64,000 nt of DNA from Herbiconiux sp. VKM Ac-1786 (lineage in GTDB: Bacteria > Actinomycetota > Actinomycetes > Actinomycetales > Microbacteriaceae): contig NZ_JADKSG010000001.1 of assembly GCF_015350805.1 (NCBI RefSeq), positions 558,001 to 622,000 on the forward strand. The letters run 5' to 3'. Under the pieces are notes generated by a model, which was not told the DNA's origin, made no database searches, and was given only the letters and a program-made list of their open reading frames with translations. Each line of letters starts with the position of its first letter. Position 1 is the first letter of the stretch. Positions 1 through 10,184 of the stretch are shown piece after piece. The translations under genes were made by a program, and so were the position numbers.

Positions 1-154
1 CGGTGCGCACGTAGCCCCGGTTCTGGGCGTTGTCTTCGCGCACGACGACATCGCCGATGCGCTTCAGTCCGAGGCTGCGCAGCGTGTCCCGCTGGTTCTG
101 CTTCTCGCTGATCTTGGACTTGATCTGGGTCACCTTCAGGCTCGTCGCCATCAT
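1..154 (-). CDS. rpmD: 50S ribosomal protein L30, partial (C-terminal end outside the window)
   Basis: The visible 51 codons read as the L30 N-terminus ([20 protein letters not shown], then [15 protein letters not shown]), the characteristic segment of this small protein of the large subunit. The family is about 60 residues, so only the last few are missing. The ATG at 154 overlaps the rpsE stop by four bases (ATGA), typical of translational coupling; a second ATG directly follows at 151 and is an equally possible start. It is the last gene of the spc part of the operon seen here; rplO would be expected next. Confidence 0.95.
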   Translation of the reverse strand, partial: MMATSLKVTQIKSKISEKQNQRDTLRSLGLKRIGDVVVREDNAQNRGYVRT

Positions 155-846
155 GCACCTGCCTTCGCAGCTAGAGCGTCCTGCTCGGCGCGCACGAGGC
201 GGGCCGGAGCGACGTCGTCGAAGGGGAGGCCACGACGAGCGGCCACGGCACGGGGCTCCTCGAGCTGCTGGAGGGCCTCGACGGTCGCGTGCACGATGTT
301 GATCGTGTTCGACGAGCCGAGCGACTTCGACAGGATGTCGTGGATGCCGGCGCACTCGAGCACGGCGCGCACCGGACCACCGGCGATGACGCCGGTACCG
401 GCAGCGGCCGGGCGCAGGAGCACCACACCGGCTGCGGCCTCACCCTGGACGGGGTGGGGGATGGTGTTGCCGACGCGGGGGACGCGGAAGAAGTTCTTCT
501 TCGCCTCCTCGACGCCCTTGGAGATCGCGGTCGGGACCTCGCGGGCCTTGCCGTAGCCGACGCCCACCAGACCGTTGCCGTCGCCGACGACCACGAGAGC
601 GGTGAAGCTGAAGCGACGACCACCCTTCACGACCTTCGAGACGCGGTTGATGGTGACGACGCGCTCGAGGAAGTTGCTCTTGTCGGAGTCGCGGCTGCCG
701 CGGTCACCGCGGTTGGGGTTGCGCTCGCGCCCACCCCGGCGGGCCTCACGGGGCTCGGTCGCGTTCTGACCGCTCGACGCGGCCGTCTCGACCGGCGCCT
801 CAGCGATTGCTGCCACGTCCGGCTCCTTGTTGGTTTCGGTGCTCAC
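151..846 (-). CDS. rpsE: 30S ribosomal protein S5
   Basis: S5 is a small-subunit protein that helps maintain decoding accuracy. The core starts near residue 57 with the double-stranded-RNA-binding-like domain ([34 protein letters not shown]) and continues into the C-terminal domain ([21 protein letters not shown]). At 231 residues it is longer than the usual 165-200: there is an acidic/Arg-Gly N-terminal extension of about 55 residues and a C-terminal tail of about 20, as in other actinobacterial S5 proteins. The start overlaps the rplR stop by four bases. Confidence 0.98.
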   Translation of the reverse strand: MSTETNKEPDVAAIAEAPVETAASSGQNATEPREARRGGRERNPNRGDRGSRDSDKSNFLERVVTINRVSKVVKGGRRFSFTALVVVGDGNGLVGVGYGKAREVPTAISKGVEEAKKNFFRVPRVGNTIPHPVQGEAAAGVVLLRPAAAGTGVIAGGPVRAVLECAGIHDILSKSLGSSNTINIVHATVEALQQLEEPRAVAARRGLPFDDVAPARLVRAEQDALAAKAGA

Positions 847-1214
847 AGGTCCAGACCTCCCTCTCGTGCTCCATCGGCGATCGCGGCGACGCGACCGGCG
901 TAGCGGTTACCTCCACGGTCGAACACGACGGCCTCGACACCGGCGAGCTTGGCGCGCTCGGCGACCAGCTCACCGACCTTCTTGGCCTTCGCGGTCTTGT
1001 CACCGTCGAAGGTGCGCAGGTCGGACTCGAGCGTCGATGCCGACGCGAGGGTGTGACCCTTGCTGTCGTCGACGACCTGCACGAACACGTGACGTGCCGA
1101 ACGGGTGACGACGAGGCGAGGACGCGCTTCGGTGCCCTCGACCTTCTTGCGAAGGCGCAGGTGCCGGCGATCGCGGGCTGCGGACTTCGACTTTCCTCTG
1201 ATTCCAGTAGCCAT
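843..1214 (-). CDS. rplR: 50S ribosomal protein L18
   Basis: L18 binds 5S rRNA together with L5. The 123-residue protein has the basic N-terminus ([15 protein letters not shown]), the conserved [20 protein letters not shown] strand region and the [21 protein letters not shown]-terminus of the family. Length is normal. It lies 3 bp after rplF and overlaps rpsE by four bases, within the continuous minus-strand ribosomal operon. Confidence 0.98.
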   Translation of the reverse strand: MATGIRGKSKSAARDRRHLRLRKKVEGTEARPRLVVTRSARHVFVQVVDDSKGHTLASASTLESDLRTFDGDKTAKAKKVGELVAERAKLAGVEAVVFDRGGNRYAGRVAAIADGAREGGLDL

Positions 1215-1217
1215 GGT

Positions 1218-1754
1218 CTACTTACCACTCTTTCCGGCCTTGCGGCGAACGACCTCGCCGGCGTACCGCACACCCTTGCCCTTGTAGGGCTCGGGCTTGC
1301 GCAGCTTGCGAATGTTGGCGGCAACCTCACCGACGGCCTGCTTGTCGATGCCGTTGACCGTGAGCTTGTTGTTGCCCTCGACGGTGAACGAGATGCCCGC
1401 GGGCGGCTCGACCGAGATGGGGTGCGAGTACCCGAGGGCGAACTCCACGCCGCTGCCCTTGGCAGCCACGCGGTAACCGGTTCCGACGACCTCGAGGCTC
1501 TTGGAGTAGCCGGTGGTGACGCCGATGATCTGGTTCGCGATCAGGGTACGGGTGAGGCCGTGGAGCGAACGCGACTCGCGCTCGTCGTCGGGACGGGTGA
1601 CGAGAACCTGGTTCTCCTCGACCGTGGCCGCGATGGGGGCCTTGATGGCGAGCGCGAGCTCACCCTTGGGGCCCTTGACTGCAACCTGCTGGCCGTCGAT
1701 GGTGACGGTGACGCCGGCAGGGATGTCGATGGGAAGACGTCCGATACGTGACAT
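1218..1754 (-). CDS. rplF: 50S ribosomal protein L6
   Basis: L6 is a two-domain protein near the sarcin-ricin loop of the large subunit. The [17 protein letters not shown] start, the [16 protein letters not shown] segment and the C-terminal signature ([20 protein letters not shown]) are all present. Length, 178 residues, matches the family. It is 6 bp downstream of rpsH. Confidence 0.98.
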   Translation of the reverse strand: MSRIGRLPIDIPAGVTVTIDGQQVAVKGPKGELALAIKAPIAATVEENQVLVTRPDDERESRSLHGLTRTLIANQIIGVTTGYSKSLEVVGTGYRVAAKGSGVEFALGYSHPISVEPPAGISFTVEGNNKLTVNGIDKQAVGEVAANIRKLRKPEPYKGKGVRYAGEVVRRKAGKSGK

Positions 1755-1760
1755 TGTCGA

Positions 1761-2159
1761 TTACCACACGTAGGCGAGGACTTCCCCACCCACGCCCTTC
1801 TTGCTCGCCTGACGGTCTGTCAAGAGACCCGAGGAGGTGGACAGGATCGCGACGCCGAGGCCACCGAGGACGGTGGGGATCTCGGTCGACTTCGCGTAGA
1901 CCCGGAGGCCGGGCTTCGACACGCGCTTGATGCCCGCGATCGAGCGCTCACGGTTCGGGCCGAACTTCAGGCTCAGGGTCAGGGTCTGACCGACCTTGGC
2001 GTCGGCGACCTCCCAGCCGGAGATGTAGCCCTCGGTCTTGAGGATCTCGGCGATGTGCGACTTCAGCTTCGAGTGCGGCATCGACACGGTGTCGTGGTGT
2101 GCCGAGTTCGCGTTGCGCAGTCTGGTCAGCATGTCTGCGACCGGATCTGTCATTGTCAT
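1761..2159 (-). CDS. rpsH: 30S ribosomal protein S8
   Basis: S8 binds helix 21 of 16S rRNA and is an early assembly protein; in well-studied bacteria it also represses the spc operon. The start was placed at the ATG giving [20 protein letters not shown], the universal S8 N-terminus, which makes 132 residues, the usual length; the frame is open about 10 codons further upstream but that part is not conserved. The C-terminus [20 protein letters not shown] is canonical. Upstream is an unusually wide 74-bp gap to rplE where rpsN/rpsZ would normally lie. Confidence 0.97.
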   Translation of the reverse strand: MTMTDPVADMLTRLRNANSAHHDTVSMPHSKLKSHIAEILKTEGYISGWEVADAKVGQTLTLSLKFGPNRERSIAGIKRVSKPGLRVYAKSTEIPTVLGGLGVAILSTSSGLLTDRQASKKGVGGEVLAYVW

Positions 2160-2233
2160 TGTGGTGCCTTTCGCGCCTGGTTTCGACACCCTTTACGAGG
2201 ATGCCGACCTGGGTCGTCGTGGGTGGATGGTGC

Positions 2234-2827
2234 CTAGTTGGAGCTGGAGTCGTTCGACCGGAACGGGAAGCCCAGCGCCTTGAGCAGCGCGCGGCCCTCG
2301 TCGTCCGTCTTCGCGGTGGTCACGACGGTGATGTCGAAACCGCGCACGCGGTCGATCTTGTCCTGGTCGATCTCGTGGAACATCGACTGCTCCTGGAGAC
2401 CGAACGTGTAGTTGCCGCGACCGTCGAACTGCTGGTCGGACAGACCGCGGAAGTCGCGGATGCGGGGAAGCGCCAGCGAGAGCAGGCGGTCGAGGAACTC
2501 CCAGGCGCGGTCACCGCGGAGGGTGACGTGGGCGCCGATGGGCTGGCCCTCGCGCAGCTTGAACTGGGCGATCGACTTGCGGGCCTTCGTGACCTGCGGC
2601 TTCTGGCCGGTGATCGCGGTGAGGTCCTTGACCGCACCGTCGATGACCTTGCCATCGCGCGCGGCCTCGCCGACGCCGGTGTTGACGACGATCTTCACGA
2701 GCCCGGGCACCTGGTGCACGTTCGTGAAGGCGAAGTCCTTCGTCAGCTGGTCGACGATCTCGTTCTTGTACTTCTGCTTCAGGCGCGGCTGGATTTTGCC
2801 AGCGGGCGCGGCAGTCTCGGTGCTCAT
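2234..2827 (-). CDS. rplE: 50S ribosomal protein L5
   Basis: L5 carries 5S rRNA in the central protuberance and contacts the P-site tRNA. The family features are clear: [15 protein letters not shown], the [17 protein letters not shown] segment, [19 protein letters not shown] and [19 protein letters not shown]. Length (197 residues) is normal for actinobacteria. Start and rplX stop overlap by one base. No S14 gene follows it. Confidence 0.98.
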   Translation of the reverse strand: MSTETAAPAGKIQPRLKQKYKNEIVDQLTKDFAFTNVHQVPGLVKIVVNTGVGEAARDGKVIDGAVKDLTAITGQKPQVTKARKSIAQFKLREGQPIGAHVTLRGDRAWEFLDRLLSLALPRIRDFRGLSDQQFDGRGNYTFGLQEQSMFHEIDQDKIDRVRGFDITVVTTAKTDDEGRALLKALGFPFRSNDSSSN

Positions 2828-3186
2828 CAGAGGTCTTTTCCTGACTTCTTCGCGTAACGAACGCGGACCGTCTTGGTGACGCCGTCCTTCGTGACTTCTT
2901 CGTTGCGGTGGCCGACGCGGGTCGGCTTCTTGGTCTCGGGGTCGACCAGGGCGACGTTCGACACGTGGATCGGCGCCTCCATGGTCTCGATGCCGCCGGT
3001 CTTGGTGCCGCGCTGCGTCTGGCCGACGCGCACGTGCTTGGTGACCATGTTCACGCCCTCGACGACGACGCGGTTGCGCTCGACGAGCACCTCGATGACA
3101 CGACCCTGCTTGCCGCGGTCGCCGCCGCGGGCCTGGGTCGCGCCCGAGATGACCTGCACGAGGTCACCCTTCTTGATGTTTGCCAT
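2827..3186 (-). CDS. rplX: 50S ribosomal protein L24
   Basis: L24 is an assembly-initiator protein of the large subunit with a KOW motif. The N-terminus ([15 protein letters not shown]), the KOW region ([20 protein letters not shown]) and [21 protein letters not shown] are typical. 119 residues, slightly longer than the common 103-110. It lies 3 bp after rplN and overlaps rplE by one base. Confidence 0.98.
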   Translation of the reverse strand: MANIKKGDLVQVISGATQARGGDRGKQGRVIEVLVERNRVVVEGVNMVTKHVRVGQTQRGTKTGGIETMEAPIHVSNVALVDPETKKPTRVGHRNEEVTKDGVTKTVRVRYAKKSGKDL

Positions 3187-3189
3187 GAC

Positions 3190-3558
3190 TTAGATAACCT
3201 CCGGTGCCAGCGAGATGATCTTCATGAACTTCTTGTCACGGAGCTCACGGCCGACCGGTCCGAAGATGCGGGTACCGCGAGGGTCGCCGTCGTTCTTCAG
3301 GATCACTGCGGCGTTCTCGTCGAACTTGATGTACGAGCCGTCGGGACGACGGGTCGACTTGACGGTGCGGACGATGACGGCCTTGACCACGTCGCCCTTC
3401 TTGACGTTGCCACCGGGGATGGCGTCCTTCACGGTCGCGACGATGACATCGCCGAGTCCCGCGTAGCGACGGCCCGATCCTCCGAGAACACGAATCGTCA
3501 GGAGCTCCTTGGCGCCGGTGTTGTCGGCGACCTTCACTCGTGATTCTTGCTGAAGCAT
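3190..3558 (-). CDS. rplN: 50S ribosomal protein L14
   Basis: L14 sits at the subunit interface and contacts 16S rRNA helix 14. The 122-residue protein starts [20 protein letters not shown] and contains the family signature [20 protein letters not shown], plus the [22 protein letters not shown]-terminus. Length and sequence are canonical. It follows rpsQ by 34 bp. Confidence 0.99.
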   Translation of the reverse strand: MLQQESRVKVADNTGAKELLTIRVLGGSGRRYAGLGDVIVATVKDAIPGGNVKKGDVVKAVIVRTVKSTRRPDGSYIKFDENAAVILKNDGDPRGTRIFGPVGRELRDKKFMKIISLAPEVI

Positions 3559-3592
3559 TCTTCTACTCTTCCTGAACTAAGTAAGCCGAGGC

Positions 3593-3916
3593 CTACTTGG
3601 CCTTCTCGAGGATCTCGACCAGGCGCCACCGCTTGGTCGCGGACAGCGGACGGGTCTCGCTGATGAGCACGAGGTCGCCGATGCCGGCGCCGTTCGCCTC
3701 GTCGTGGACCTTCACCTTGGAGGTGCGGCGGATGACCTTGCCGTACAGCGGGTGCTTCACGCGGTCCTCGACCTCGACGACGATGGTCTTCTCCATCTTG
3801 TCGCTGACGACGTAGCCGCGGCGGGACTTGCGGTACCCGCGGGCGGCCTCGTCCTTGACATCGTGCGAGGACGACTCGTGGCCGGCCGCGACGACCTTCT
3901 CTTCGGTCTTGGCCAT
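3593..3916 (-). CDS. rpsQ: 30S ribosomal protein S17 with N-terminal extension
   Basis: S17 is a primary 16S rRNA-binding protein of OB fold. The core begins around residue 29 ([20 protein letters not shown]) and ends with [16 protein letters not shown]. The first 25-28 residues ([20 protein letters not shown] and following) are an acidic/polar extension common in actinobacterial S17; total length is 107 against about 84 in Escherichia coli. The ATG shares one base with the rpmC stop. Confidence 0.97.
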   Translation of the reverse strand: MAKTEEKVVAAGHESSSHDVKDEAARGYRKSRRGYVVSDKMEKTIVVEVEDRVKHPLYGKVIRRTSKVKVHDEANGAGIGDLVLISETRPLSATKRWRLVEILEKAK

Positions 3917-4233
3917 TACTTCGCCTCCTCAGCGTCTGCAGCGGGGGCCTCGGCCTCAGCTGCCTTCTTGGACTTCTTGGTCGTCTTGGCCGGGGCCTCG
4001 ACGGGGGCGGGGGTGGCACGGATGCCGAGCTCCCGCTCGCGGATGATCGTGTAGATGCGCGAGATGTCGCGCTTCACGGCACGGAGACGGCCGTGGCTTT
4101 CGAGCTGCCCGGTCGCCGACTGGAAGCGCAGGTTGAACAGCTCTTCCTTGGCCTTGCGAAGCTCCTCGAGAAGTCGAGAATCTTCGAACGTGTCGAGCTC
4201 CGCCGGGGCGAGCTCCTTAGAACCGATCGCCAT
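3916..4233 (-). CDS. rpmC: 50S ribosomal protein L29 with Ala/Lys-rich tail
   Basis: L29 lies near the polypeptide exit tunnel and contributes to the docking site for trigger factor and SRP. The core is [40 protein letters not shown] and [12 protein letters not shown]. The start was set at the ATG giving [18 protein letters not shown], overlapping the rplP stop by one base; longer upstream reading has no homology. The last 30 residues are an Ala/Glu/Lys-rich extension beyond the usual 65-80 residues. Confidence 0.96.
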   Translation of the reverse strand: MAIGSKELAPAELDTFEDSRLLEELRKAKEELFNLRFQSATGQLESHGRLRAVKRDISRIYTIIRERELGIRATPAPVEAPAKTTKKSKKAAEAEAPAADAEEAK

Positions 4234-4652
4234 TACGCGTCGCCCTCCTCGCGCTTGATGATGCGTGCCTTGAGAGGCAGCTTGTGGATTGCACGGGTCA
4301 GTGCCTCGCGAGCGACGGTCTCGTTGACCCCGCTCAGCTCGAAGAGCACGCGGCCCGGCTTGACGTTCGCGACCCACCACTCGGGCGAACCCTTACCGGA
4401 ACCCATGCGGGTCTCGGCCGGCTTCTTCGTGAGCGGACGGTCGGGGTAGATGTTGATCCACACCTTTCCACCGCGCTTGATGTGACGCGTCATGGCGATA
4501 CGAGCGGACTCGATCTGACGGTTGGTCACGTACGCGGGGGTGATGGCCTGGATGCCGAACTCACCGAAGCTCACCTTGGTGCCACCGGTGGCGTGGCCAC
4601 TGCGACCCGGGTGGTGCTGCTTGCGGTGCTTGACTCGACGGGGGATAAGCAT
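4233..4652 (-). CDS. rplP: 50S ribosomal protein L16
   Basis: L16 helps form the A-site tRNA-binding region of the large subunit. The N-terminus [20 protein letters not shown], the [20 protein letters not shown] segment and the [19 protein letters not shown] signature are diagnostic. Length 139 is canonical. It is 2 bp after rpsC. Confidence 0.99.
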   Translation of the reverse strand: MLIPRRVKHRKQHHPGRSGHATGGTKVSFGEFGIQAITPAYVTNRQIESARIAMTRHIKRGGKVWINIYPDRPLTKKPAETRMGSGKGSPEWWVANVKPGRVLFELSGVNETVAREALTRAIHKLPLKARIIKREEGDA

Positions 4653-4654
4653 GA

Positions 4655-5419
4655 TTACGCCTCAACTCCTGCTGCGACCGGTGCGTCCGCCTTGGGGGCG
4701 GAGTTACGGCGCGGACGGTCACGGTCGCCGCGCTCGGGGCGCGAGGACTTCTGGTTGGCCTGCTCGCGGGCGAGCTCCTTGTTGGTGATGTCGCCCTTGT
4801 AGATCCAGACCTTCACGCCGATGCGGCCGAACGTCGTCTTGGCCTCGTAGAAGCCGTAGTCGATGTTGGCGCGCAGGGTGTGCAGCGGAACGCGACCCTC
4901 ACGGTAGAACTCCGAGCGGCTCATCTCGGCGCCGCCGAGACGGCCGGACACCTGGATGCGGACACCCTTGGCGCCGGCGCGCTGAGCGCCCTGGAGACCC
5001 TTGCGCATCGCGCGGCGGAACGCCACGCGGGCGGTCAGCTGCTCGGCGATGCCCTGGGCGACCAGCTGGGCCTCGGCCTCGGGGTTCTTCACCTCGAGGA
5101 TGTTCAGCTGGATCTGCTTGCCCGTGAGCTTCTCGAGGTCGGAGCGGATGCGCTCGGCCTCGGCGCCACGACGACCGATCACGATGCCCGGACGGGCGGT
5201 GTGGATGTCGACGCGGACACGGTCACGGGTGCGCTCGATCTCGATCTTCGCCACGCCGGCGCGGTCGAGGGAGGTCTTCAGCAGGTTGCGGATCTTGACG
5301 TCCTCAGCGACGTAGTCGCTGTAGCGCTGACCCTTCTTCGTGCTGTCGGAGAACCAGCGCGACACGTGGTCGGTGGTGATTCCGAGACGGAAGCCGTACG
5401 GATTGACTTTCTGGCCCAT
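4655..5419 (-). CDS. rpsC: 30S ribosomal protein S3
   Basis: S3 lines the mRNA entry channel and has RNA-unwinding activity together with S4 and S5. Seen here are [20 protein letters not shown], a type-2 KH domain around residues 40-110 ([20 protein letters not shown]) and the C-terminal domain ([20 protein letters not shown], then [20 protein letters not shown]). The 254-residue length includes a Glu/Arg/Ala-rich tail of about 45 residues. It overlaps rplV by one base. Confidence 0.99.
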   Translation of the reverse strand: MGQKVNPYGFRLGITTDHVSRWFSDSTKKGQRYSDYVAEDVKIRNLLKTSLDRAGVAKIEIERTRDRVRVDIHTARPGIVIGRRGAEAERIRSDLEKLTGKQIQLNILEVKNPEAEAQLVAQGIAEQLTARVAFRRAMRKGLQGAQRAGAKGVRIQVSGRLGGAEMSRSEFYREGRVPLHTLRANIDYGFYEAKTTFGRIGVKVWIYKGDITNKELAREQANQKSSRPERGDRDRPRRNSAPKADAPVAAGVEA

Positions 5420-5814
5420 TACTTGCTCGCCTTCTTGCTCGCGCCCTCGATCGTCGCAGCCTCGTCAGGGGTTGCGAGCACGATCGTGATGTGGCTGGTG
5501 CGCTTGTTGATGCGGAACGCGCGTCCCTGAGCACGGGGCTGGAAGCGCTTGAGCGTGGTTCCCTCGTCGACGAACGCCTTCGCGATGAAGAGGTCCTGCT
5601 CGTCGAGGTAGCTGTTCGAGGCGTCTGCCTTGACCCGGGCGTTCGCGATCGCCGAGGCGACCAGCTTGTACACCGGCTCCGAAGCGCCCTGCGGAGCGAA
5701 CTTCAGGATGGCCAGTGCCTCCACGGCCTGACGGCCGCGGATCAGGTTGACGACACGACGGGCCTTCTGGGGGGTGACGCGGATGTGACGCACGCGTGCG
5801 ATCGACTCCACCAT
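5419..5814 (-). CDS. rplV: 50S ribosomal protein L22
   Basis: L22 lines the peptide exit tunnel with its long beta hairpin. Evidence: [18 protein letters not shown]-type N-terminus ([20 protein letters not shown]), [20 protein letters not shown], and the hairpin/C-terminal signature [20 protein letters not shown]. Length 131 is normal, with a short Lys/Ala tail. It is 27 bp downstream of rpsS. Confidence 0.98.
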   Translation of the reverse strand: MVESIARVRHIRVTPQKARRVVNLIRGRQAVEALAILKFAPQGASEPVYKLVASAIANARVKADASNSYLDEQDLFIAKAFVDEGTTLKRFQPRAQGRAFRINKRTSHITIVLATPDEAATIEGASKKASK

Positions 5815-5841
5815 TTCTCTTCCTCCTTCACGTCGCCGCGG

Positions 5842-6123
5842 TTAGCGGCGACGGCCCTTCTTGTCGTCCTTCACGTGTCCACGGAAGGTGCGGGTCGGGG
5901 CGAACTCGCCCAGCTTGTGACCCACCATGGTCTCGGTGATGAACACCGGGATGTGCTTGCGGCCGTCGTGCACGGCGATGGTGTGACCCAGGAAGTCCGG
6001 GATGATCATCGATCGGCGCGACCAGGTCTTGATGACGTTCTTGCTGCCGGCTTCGTTCTGCGTGACGACCTTGCGGTACAGGTGGTCGTCAACGAAGGGG
6101 CCCTTCTTGAGACTGCGTGGCAT
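5842..6123 (-). CDS. rpsS: 30S ribosomal protein S19
   Basis: S19 sits in the head of the small subunit and forms inter-subunit bridges with L5. The 93-residue protein [19 protein letters not shown] contains the family signature [19 protein letters not shown] and [18 protein letters not shown]. Length is canonical. It lies 12 bp after rplB. Confidence 0.99.
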   Translation of the reverse strand: MPRSLKKGPFVDDHLYRKVVTQNEAGSKNVIKTWSRRSMIIPDFLGHTIAVHDGRKHIPVFITETMVGHKLGEFAPTRTFRGHVKDDKKGRRR

Positions 6124-6135
6124 CTTCTACAACTC

Positions 6136-6975
<840 letters not shown>

Positions 6976-7000
6976 GTGTCTTTTCCTCTAGCTTCCGGGC

Positions 7001-7306
7001 CTAGCCGACGGCCGTGAAGATGTCGATGGAGCCGGACTTGAGCGTCACGATCGCGCGCTTGGTGTCCTTGCGCTTGCCCTGGCCGAACTTGGTGCGACGG
7101 GTCTTGCCCGTGCGGTTCAGCGTGTTGATCGAGGCGACCTGCACACCGAAGATCTTCTCGATGGCGAGCTTGATCTCGGTCTTGTTCGAGCGGGGGTCGA
7201 CGACGAACGTGTACTTGCCCTCGTCGATCAGGCCGTAGCTCTTCTCGGAGACGACCGGCGCCAGGATGATGTCGCGCGGGTCCTTGTTGAACGCGGCGTT
7301 GCTCAT
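7001..7306 (-). CDS. rplW: 50S ribosomal protein L23
   Basis: L23 stands at the exit tunnel and is the main trigger-factor and SRP contact. The sequence has the family core [40 protein letters not shown] and the basic loop [20 protein letters not shown]. 101 residues, canonical. The start overlaps the rplD stop by four bases. Confidence 0.98.
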   Translation of the reverse strand: MSNAAFNKDPRDIILAPVVSEKSYGLIDEGKYTFVVDPRSNKTEIKLAIEKIFGVQVASINTLNRTGKTRRTKFGQGKRKDTKRAIVTLKSGSIDIFTAVG

Positions 7307-7962
7307 GCGGAAACCTCTTCCTGCTTGGCCTTCGAGGCGACGAAGCCGTCGAACGAGCCCTTGGTGAAGACGATGTCGTCGGAGACGAGGACGTCGTAGG
7401 CGTTCAGCTGGTCTGCGGGCAGCACGTGAACGGTCGGGATGTTGCGAACGCTGCGGAGGCTCAGCACGTCGTCGCGCTCGAGCACGATGAGCACGTGCTT
7501 CGACGAGGCGATCGTGGCGAGGAACTCGTTCACGGCCTTGGTCGAGGGGGTCTCACCCTGCGAGAGCGACTCGACGATGTGCAGGCGGCCGCCGCGGGCC
7601 CGGTCGGAGAGGGCGCCGAGCAGAGCCGCGGCGATCATCTTCTTGGGGGTGCGCTGGGCGTAGCTGCGGGGCACCGGTCCGTGGACGATGCCACCACCGG
7701 TCATCTGAGGGGCGCGGATCGAGCCCTGACGAGCGCGACCGGTTCCCTTCTGCTTGAACGGCTTGCGGCCGGCACCGGAGACCTCGCCACGACCCTTGGT
7801 CTTGTGCGTGCCCTGGCGGGCGGCGGCGAGCTGGGCGACGACGACCTGGTGGATCAGCGGGATGTTGGTCTGCACGTCGAAGATCTCGGCGGGCAGCTCG
7901 ACGGTGCCGGACTTCTTGCCGGTGACGTCGAGGACATCGAGCGTGTTAGTTGCGGTAGCCAT
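7303..7962 (-). CDS. rplD: 50S ribosomal protein L4
   Basis: L4 binds 23S rRNA domain I and sends a loop into the exit tunnel; in several bacteria it also autoregulates the S10 operon, which cannot be judged from this sequence. Evidence: the tunnel loop region [20 protein letters not shown] and the [20 protein letters not shown] segment. Length 219 is normal. It lies 3 bp after rplC. Confidence 0.98.
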   Translation of the reverse strand: MATATNTLDVLDVTGKKSGTVELPAEIFDVQTNIPLIHQVVVAQLAAARQGTHKTKGRGEVSGAGRKPFKQKGTGRARQGSIRAPQMTGGGIVHGPVPRSYAQRTPKKMIAAALLGALSDRARGGRLHIVESLSQGETPSTKAVNEFLATIASSKHVLIVLERDDVLSLRSVRNIPTVHVLPADQLNAYDVLVSDDIVFTKGSFDGFVASKAKQEEVSA

Positions 7963-7965
7963 GAA

Positions 7966-8622
7966 CTACGCCCCCTTCACTGCGTTGCGAACGAAAACGA
8001 GACGGCCCTTGGCGCCGGGAACCGCGCCCTTGACGAGCACGAGGTTCTTCTCGGCGTCGACCGAGTGCACGACCAGGTTGAGCACGGTGACGCGCTCGCC
8101 ACCCATGCGGCCGGCCATGCGCATGCCCTTGAAGACTCGGCTGGGCGTCGAGGACGCACCGATCGAGCCGGGCTTGCGGTGGTTGCGGTGCGAACCGTGC
8201 GAGGCGGAGACGCCCTTGAAGTTGTGGCGCTTCATGACGCCGGCGAAGCCCTTGCCCTTCGAGGTGCCCATGACGTCGACCTTCTGGCCGGCCACGAACG
8301 TGCCCTCGGCGGTGAGCTCCTGGCCGACGGTGTACTCCGCGGCGTCCGCGGTGCGGACCTCGGTGAGGTGGCGGCGCGGCGTGACGCCGGCTGCCTCGAA
8401 GTGACCGGCGGAGGGCTTGTTGACCTTCCGCGGGTCGATCTGACCGCCGGCGATCTGGACGGCCGAGTAGCCGTCCTTCTCGGGGGTGCGGATCTGGGTT
8501 ACGACGTTGGGGGTGATCTCGACGACGGTGACGGGGATGAGACGGTTGTTCTCGTCCCACACCTGGGTCATGCCGAGCTTCTTGCCGAGCAGGCCCTTGG
8601 AGGTCTTAGCGGTGGTTGCCAT
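7966..8622 (-). CDS. rplC: 50S ribosomal protein L3
   Basis: L3 reaches the peptidyl-transferase centre and is one of the two assembly initiators with L24. The start is [20 protein letters not shown] after a short leader; the central signature is [20 protein letters not shown] and the loop near the catalytic centre ([31 protein letters not shown]) is intact. 218 residues, canonical. It is 24 bp downstream of rpsJ. Confidence 0.99.
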   Translation of the reverse strand: MATTAKTSKGLLGKKLGMTQVWDENNRLIPVTVVEITPNVVTQIRTPEKDGYSAVQIAGGQIDPRKVNKPSAGHFEAAGVTPRRHLTEVRTADAAEYTVGQELTAEGTFVAGQKVDVMGTSKGKGFAGVMKRHNFKGVSASHGSHRNHRKPGSIGASSTPSRVFKGMRMAGRMGGERVTVLNLVVHSVDAEKNLVLVKGAVPGAKGRLVFVRNAVKGA

Positions 8623-8646
8623 GATGATCTACTGGTTCCTTCCCGC

Positions 8647-8955
8647 TCAGAGCTTGATCTCGATGTTGACGTCGGCGGGGAGGTCGAGACGCATGAGCGA
8701 GTCGACGGCCTTCGGCGTCGGGTCGATGATGTCGATGAGGCGCTTGTGGGTGCGCATCTCGAAGTGCTCGCGGCTGTCCTTGTACTTGTGGGGCGAACGG
8801 ATGACCGCCACCACGTTCTTCTCGGTGGGCAGCGGCACGGGGCCGACGACGGTGGCTCCTGCGCGGGTGACCGTGTCGACGATCTTGCGCGCCGAGGTGT
8901 CGATGACCTCGTGGTCATACGACTTAAGTCGAATGCGGATCTTCTGTCCCGCCAT
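8647..8955 (-). CDS. rpsJ: 30S ribosomal protein S10
   Basis: S10 is a small-subunit head protein; its free form is also the NusE antitermination factor. The start is placed at the ATG giving [19 protein letters not shown], the conserved S10 N-terminus (102 residues); the frame is open for 31 more codons upstream but these are not conserved. Signatures [20 protein letters not shown] and [19 protein letters not shown] are present. A GAGAGAGAG purine stretch about 7 bases before the ATG serves as ribosome binding site. First gene of the S10 operon. Confidence 0.98.
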   Translation of the reverse strand: MAGQKIRIRLKSYDHEVIDTSARKIVDTVTRAGATVVGPVPLPTEKNVVAVIRSPHKYKDSREHFEMRTHKRLIDIIDPTPKAVDSLMRLDLPADVNIEIKL

Positions 8956-9221
8956 GTGTGACTCTCTCTCTGTCTCGCGTCTTACAGCCTCGACTGCATT
9001 GGACGCCCTCTGTTTTGCTATCAAGCACCGCGCGCGCACACACTTCACCTAGGTGGAGGGAGGGTTGCGATTAAGCTCTGTTCTGCTGTCTGCGGCCCAG
9101 CTGCGAAAGCTGTGCACTGCCAAGACAGTGATTCGGGCACACACACAGTGGCCCAAAATGTTGAACTAGAAGAGTTTGCCACATCCTGAGGCCACATGCA
9201 ACCCGGGCGTGTCGCGCCTGA
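8956..9221. other. intergenic region upstream of the S10 operon
   Basis: 266 bp between rpsJ and the end of the kinase gene. It is less GC-rich than its surroundings in 9120-9190. I found no convincing gene and no -35/-10 pair of the quality seen before rpsL or rpoB, although the S10 operon promoter is expected here on the minus strand. TTGATA-like and TTGGCA-like hexamers are visible but have no matching -10 element at 16-18 bp. Confidence 0.4.
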
Positions 9222-9989
9222 TCACGCGGAACCCGCCCCCAGCTGCAGCACCGACGCGGCGGCCCGCTCGAGCTCATGCCCGTACGAGGGCCCGTGTCCC
9301 ACCGCATGCACCGCCAGGGGGAACAGCTGGTGCAGCGGAACGCGCTCGCGCCAGCCCTCGGCGAGCGGCGCGACGTCCTCGTAGCCCCACAGGATGTCGT
9401 CGAGGAACGGCGCCCCGAACAGCCGCAGCATCGCCAGATCGGTCTCGCGGTGCCCGCCGTGCGCGGCCGGGTCGATCAGCACGACCCCGGTCGGCGTCCA
9501 CATGACGTTGCCCGACCAGAGGTCGCCGTGCAGCCGGGCCGGCGACTCCCCGTCCTCGAAGATCCCGGTCGCGATCAGCTCGCAGGCGCGCTTCACCAGC
9601 CGGAAGCCGTCGGCCGTGAGGTTGCCCCTGGCCACCGCCTGCTCGGCGTACGGCATCACGCGCTGAGCCGGGTAGAACTCGCTCCAGGTGCTCCACTCCC
9701 CCGTGCTCATGGCCCGGCGGCCGATGAAGCAGGGCCCGGCCCAGCCCTCCGGGGCGGCACCGAACGCGGCGGCTCCGGCGTGGTGGGTGCGGGCGAGCTG
9801 CTCGCCGAAGCGACTGGCCGCCTCCCGGCTGGGTCGCGCCGACCGCAGTTCCTCGAGCTCGATGAGCCCCGGATGCACGGACTCGACCCGCACGCACGGG
9901 GCACCCCGAGCATCCGCCAGCCACGCCAGCCCGGCCGCCTCGGCCTCGAAGAAGCCCTCGGGCACCCGGGGATCGCTCTTGGTGAACAC
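9222..9989 (-). CDS. fructosamine kinase family protein (FN3K-like)
   Basis: The 255-residue protein belongs to the fructosamine/ketosamine-3-kinase family, which phosphorylates sugar adducts on protein amino groups so that they fall off; homologues have the aminoglycoside-kinase fold. The catalytic loop HGDLWSGNVMW lies around residues 153-163 and the metal-binding IDPAAHGGHRETDLAM about 15 residues later, both intact. Other family marks are ARTHHAG, FIGRRAMSTGEWSTWSEFY and the C-terminal HQLFPLAVHAVGHGPSYG. The GTG start (MFTKSDPR) has no Shine-Dalgarno sequence but lies 6 bases after a TAGCGT -10 element, suggesting a leaderless mRNA. The exact sugar substrate cannot be told from sequence. 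Confidence 0.88.
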   Translation of the reverse strand: MFTKSDPRVPEGFFEAEAAGLAWLADARGAPCVRVESVHPGLIELEELRSARPSREAASRFGEQLARTHHAGAAAFGAAPEGWAGPCFIGRRAMSTGEWSTWSEFYPAQRVMPYAEQAVARGNLTADGFRLVKRACELIATGIFEDGESPARLHGDLWSGNVMWTPTGVVLIDPAAHGGHRETDLAMLRLFGAPFLDDILWGYEDVAPLAEGWRERVPLHQLFPLAVHAVGHGPSYGHELERAAASVLQLGAGSA

Positions 9990-9995
9990 CCTTCA

Positions 9996-10001
9996 ACGCT
10001 A
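9996..10001 (-). promoter_or_regulatory. -10 element (TAGCGT) for the fructosamine kinase gene, leaderless type
   Basis: On the minus strand TAGCGT is followed by TGAAGG and then the GTG start codon at 9989. The six-base spacing would put the transcription start on the start codon. No good -35 hexamer is visible. Confidence 0.45.
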
Positions 10002-10184
10002 GGCCCGGAAGATTTCAGACGGATGTCGCGGAGGGAACGTTCTCACGGAATGCCCGGGGCCCAGACGTATCACTACGCTGGCCACTCCCGGCCGAGCTCT
10101 GTTCGCACCGTCTGGCGGCGGGCACCCGTGAGAACGAGTGCCCCCATTCTCCGCTTCTCCCCCGCGAACACAAGACTTGACTTC

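Noticed and set aside
8956-9221. A defined S10 operon promoter
   Set aside because: TTGATA and TTGGCA hexamers were seen on the minus strand but without a fitting -10 element at 16-18 bp, so I do not call one.
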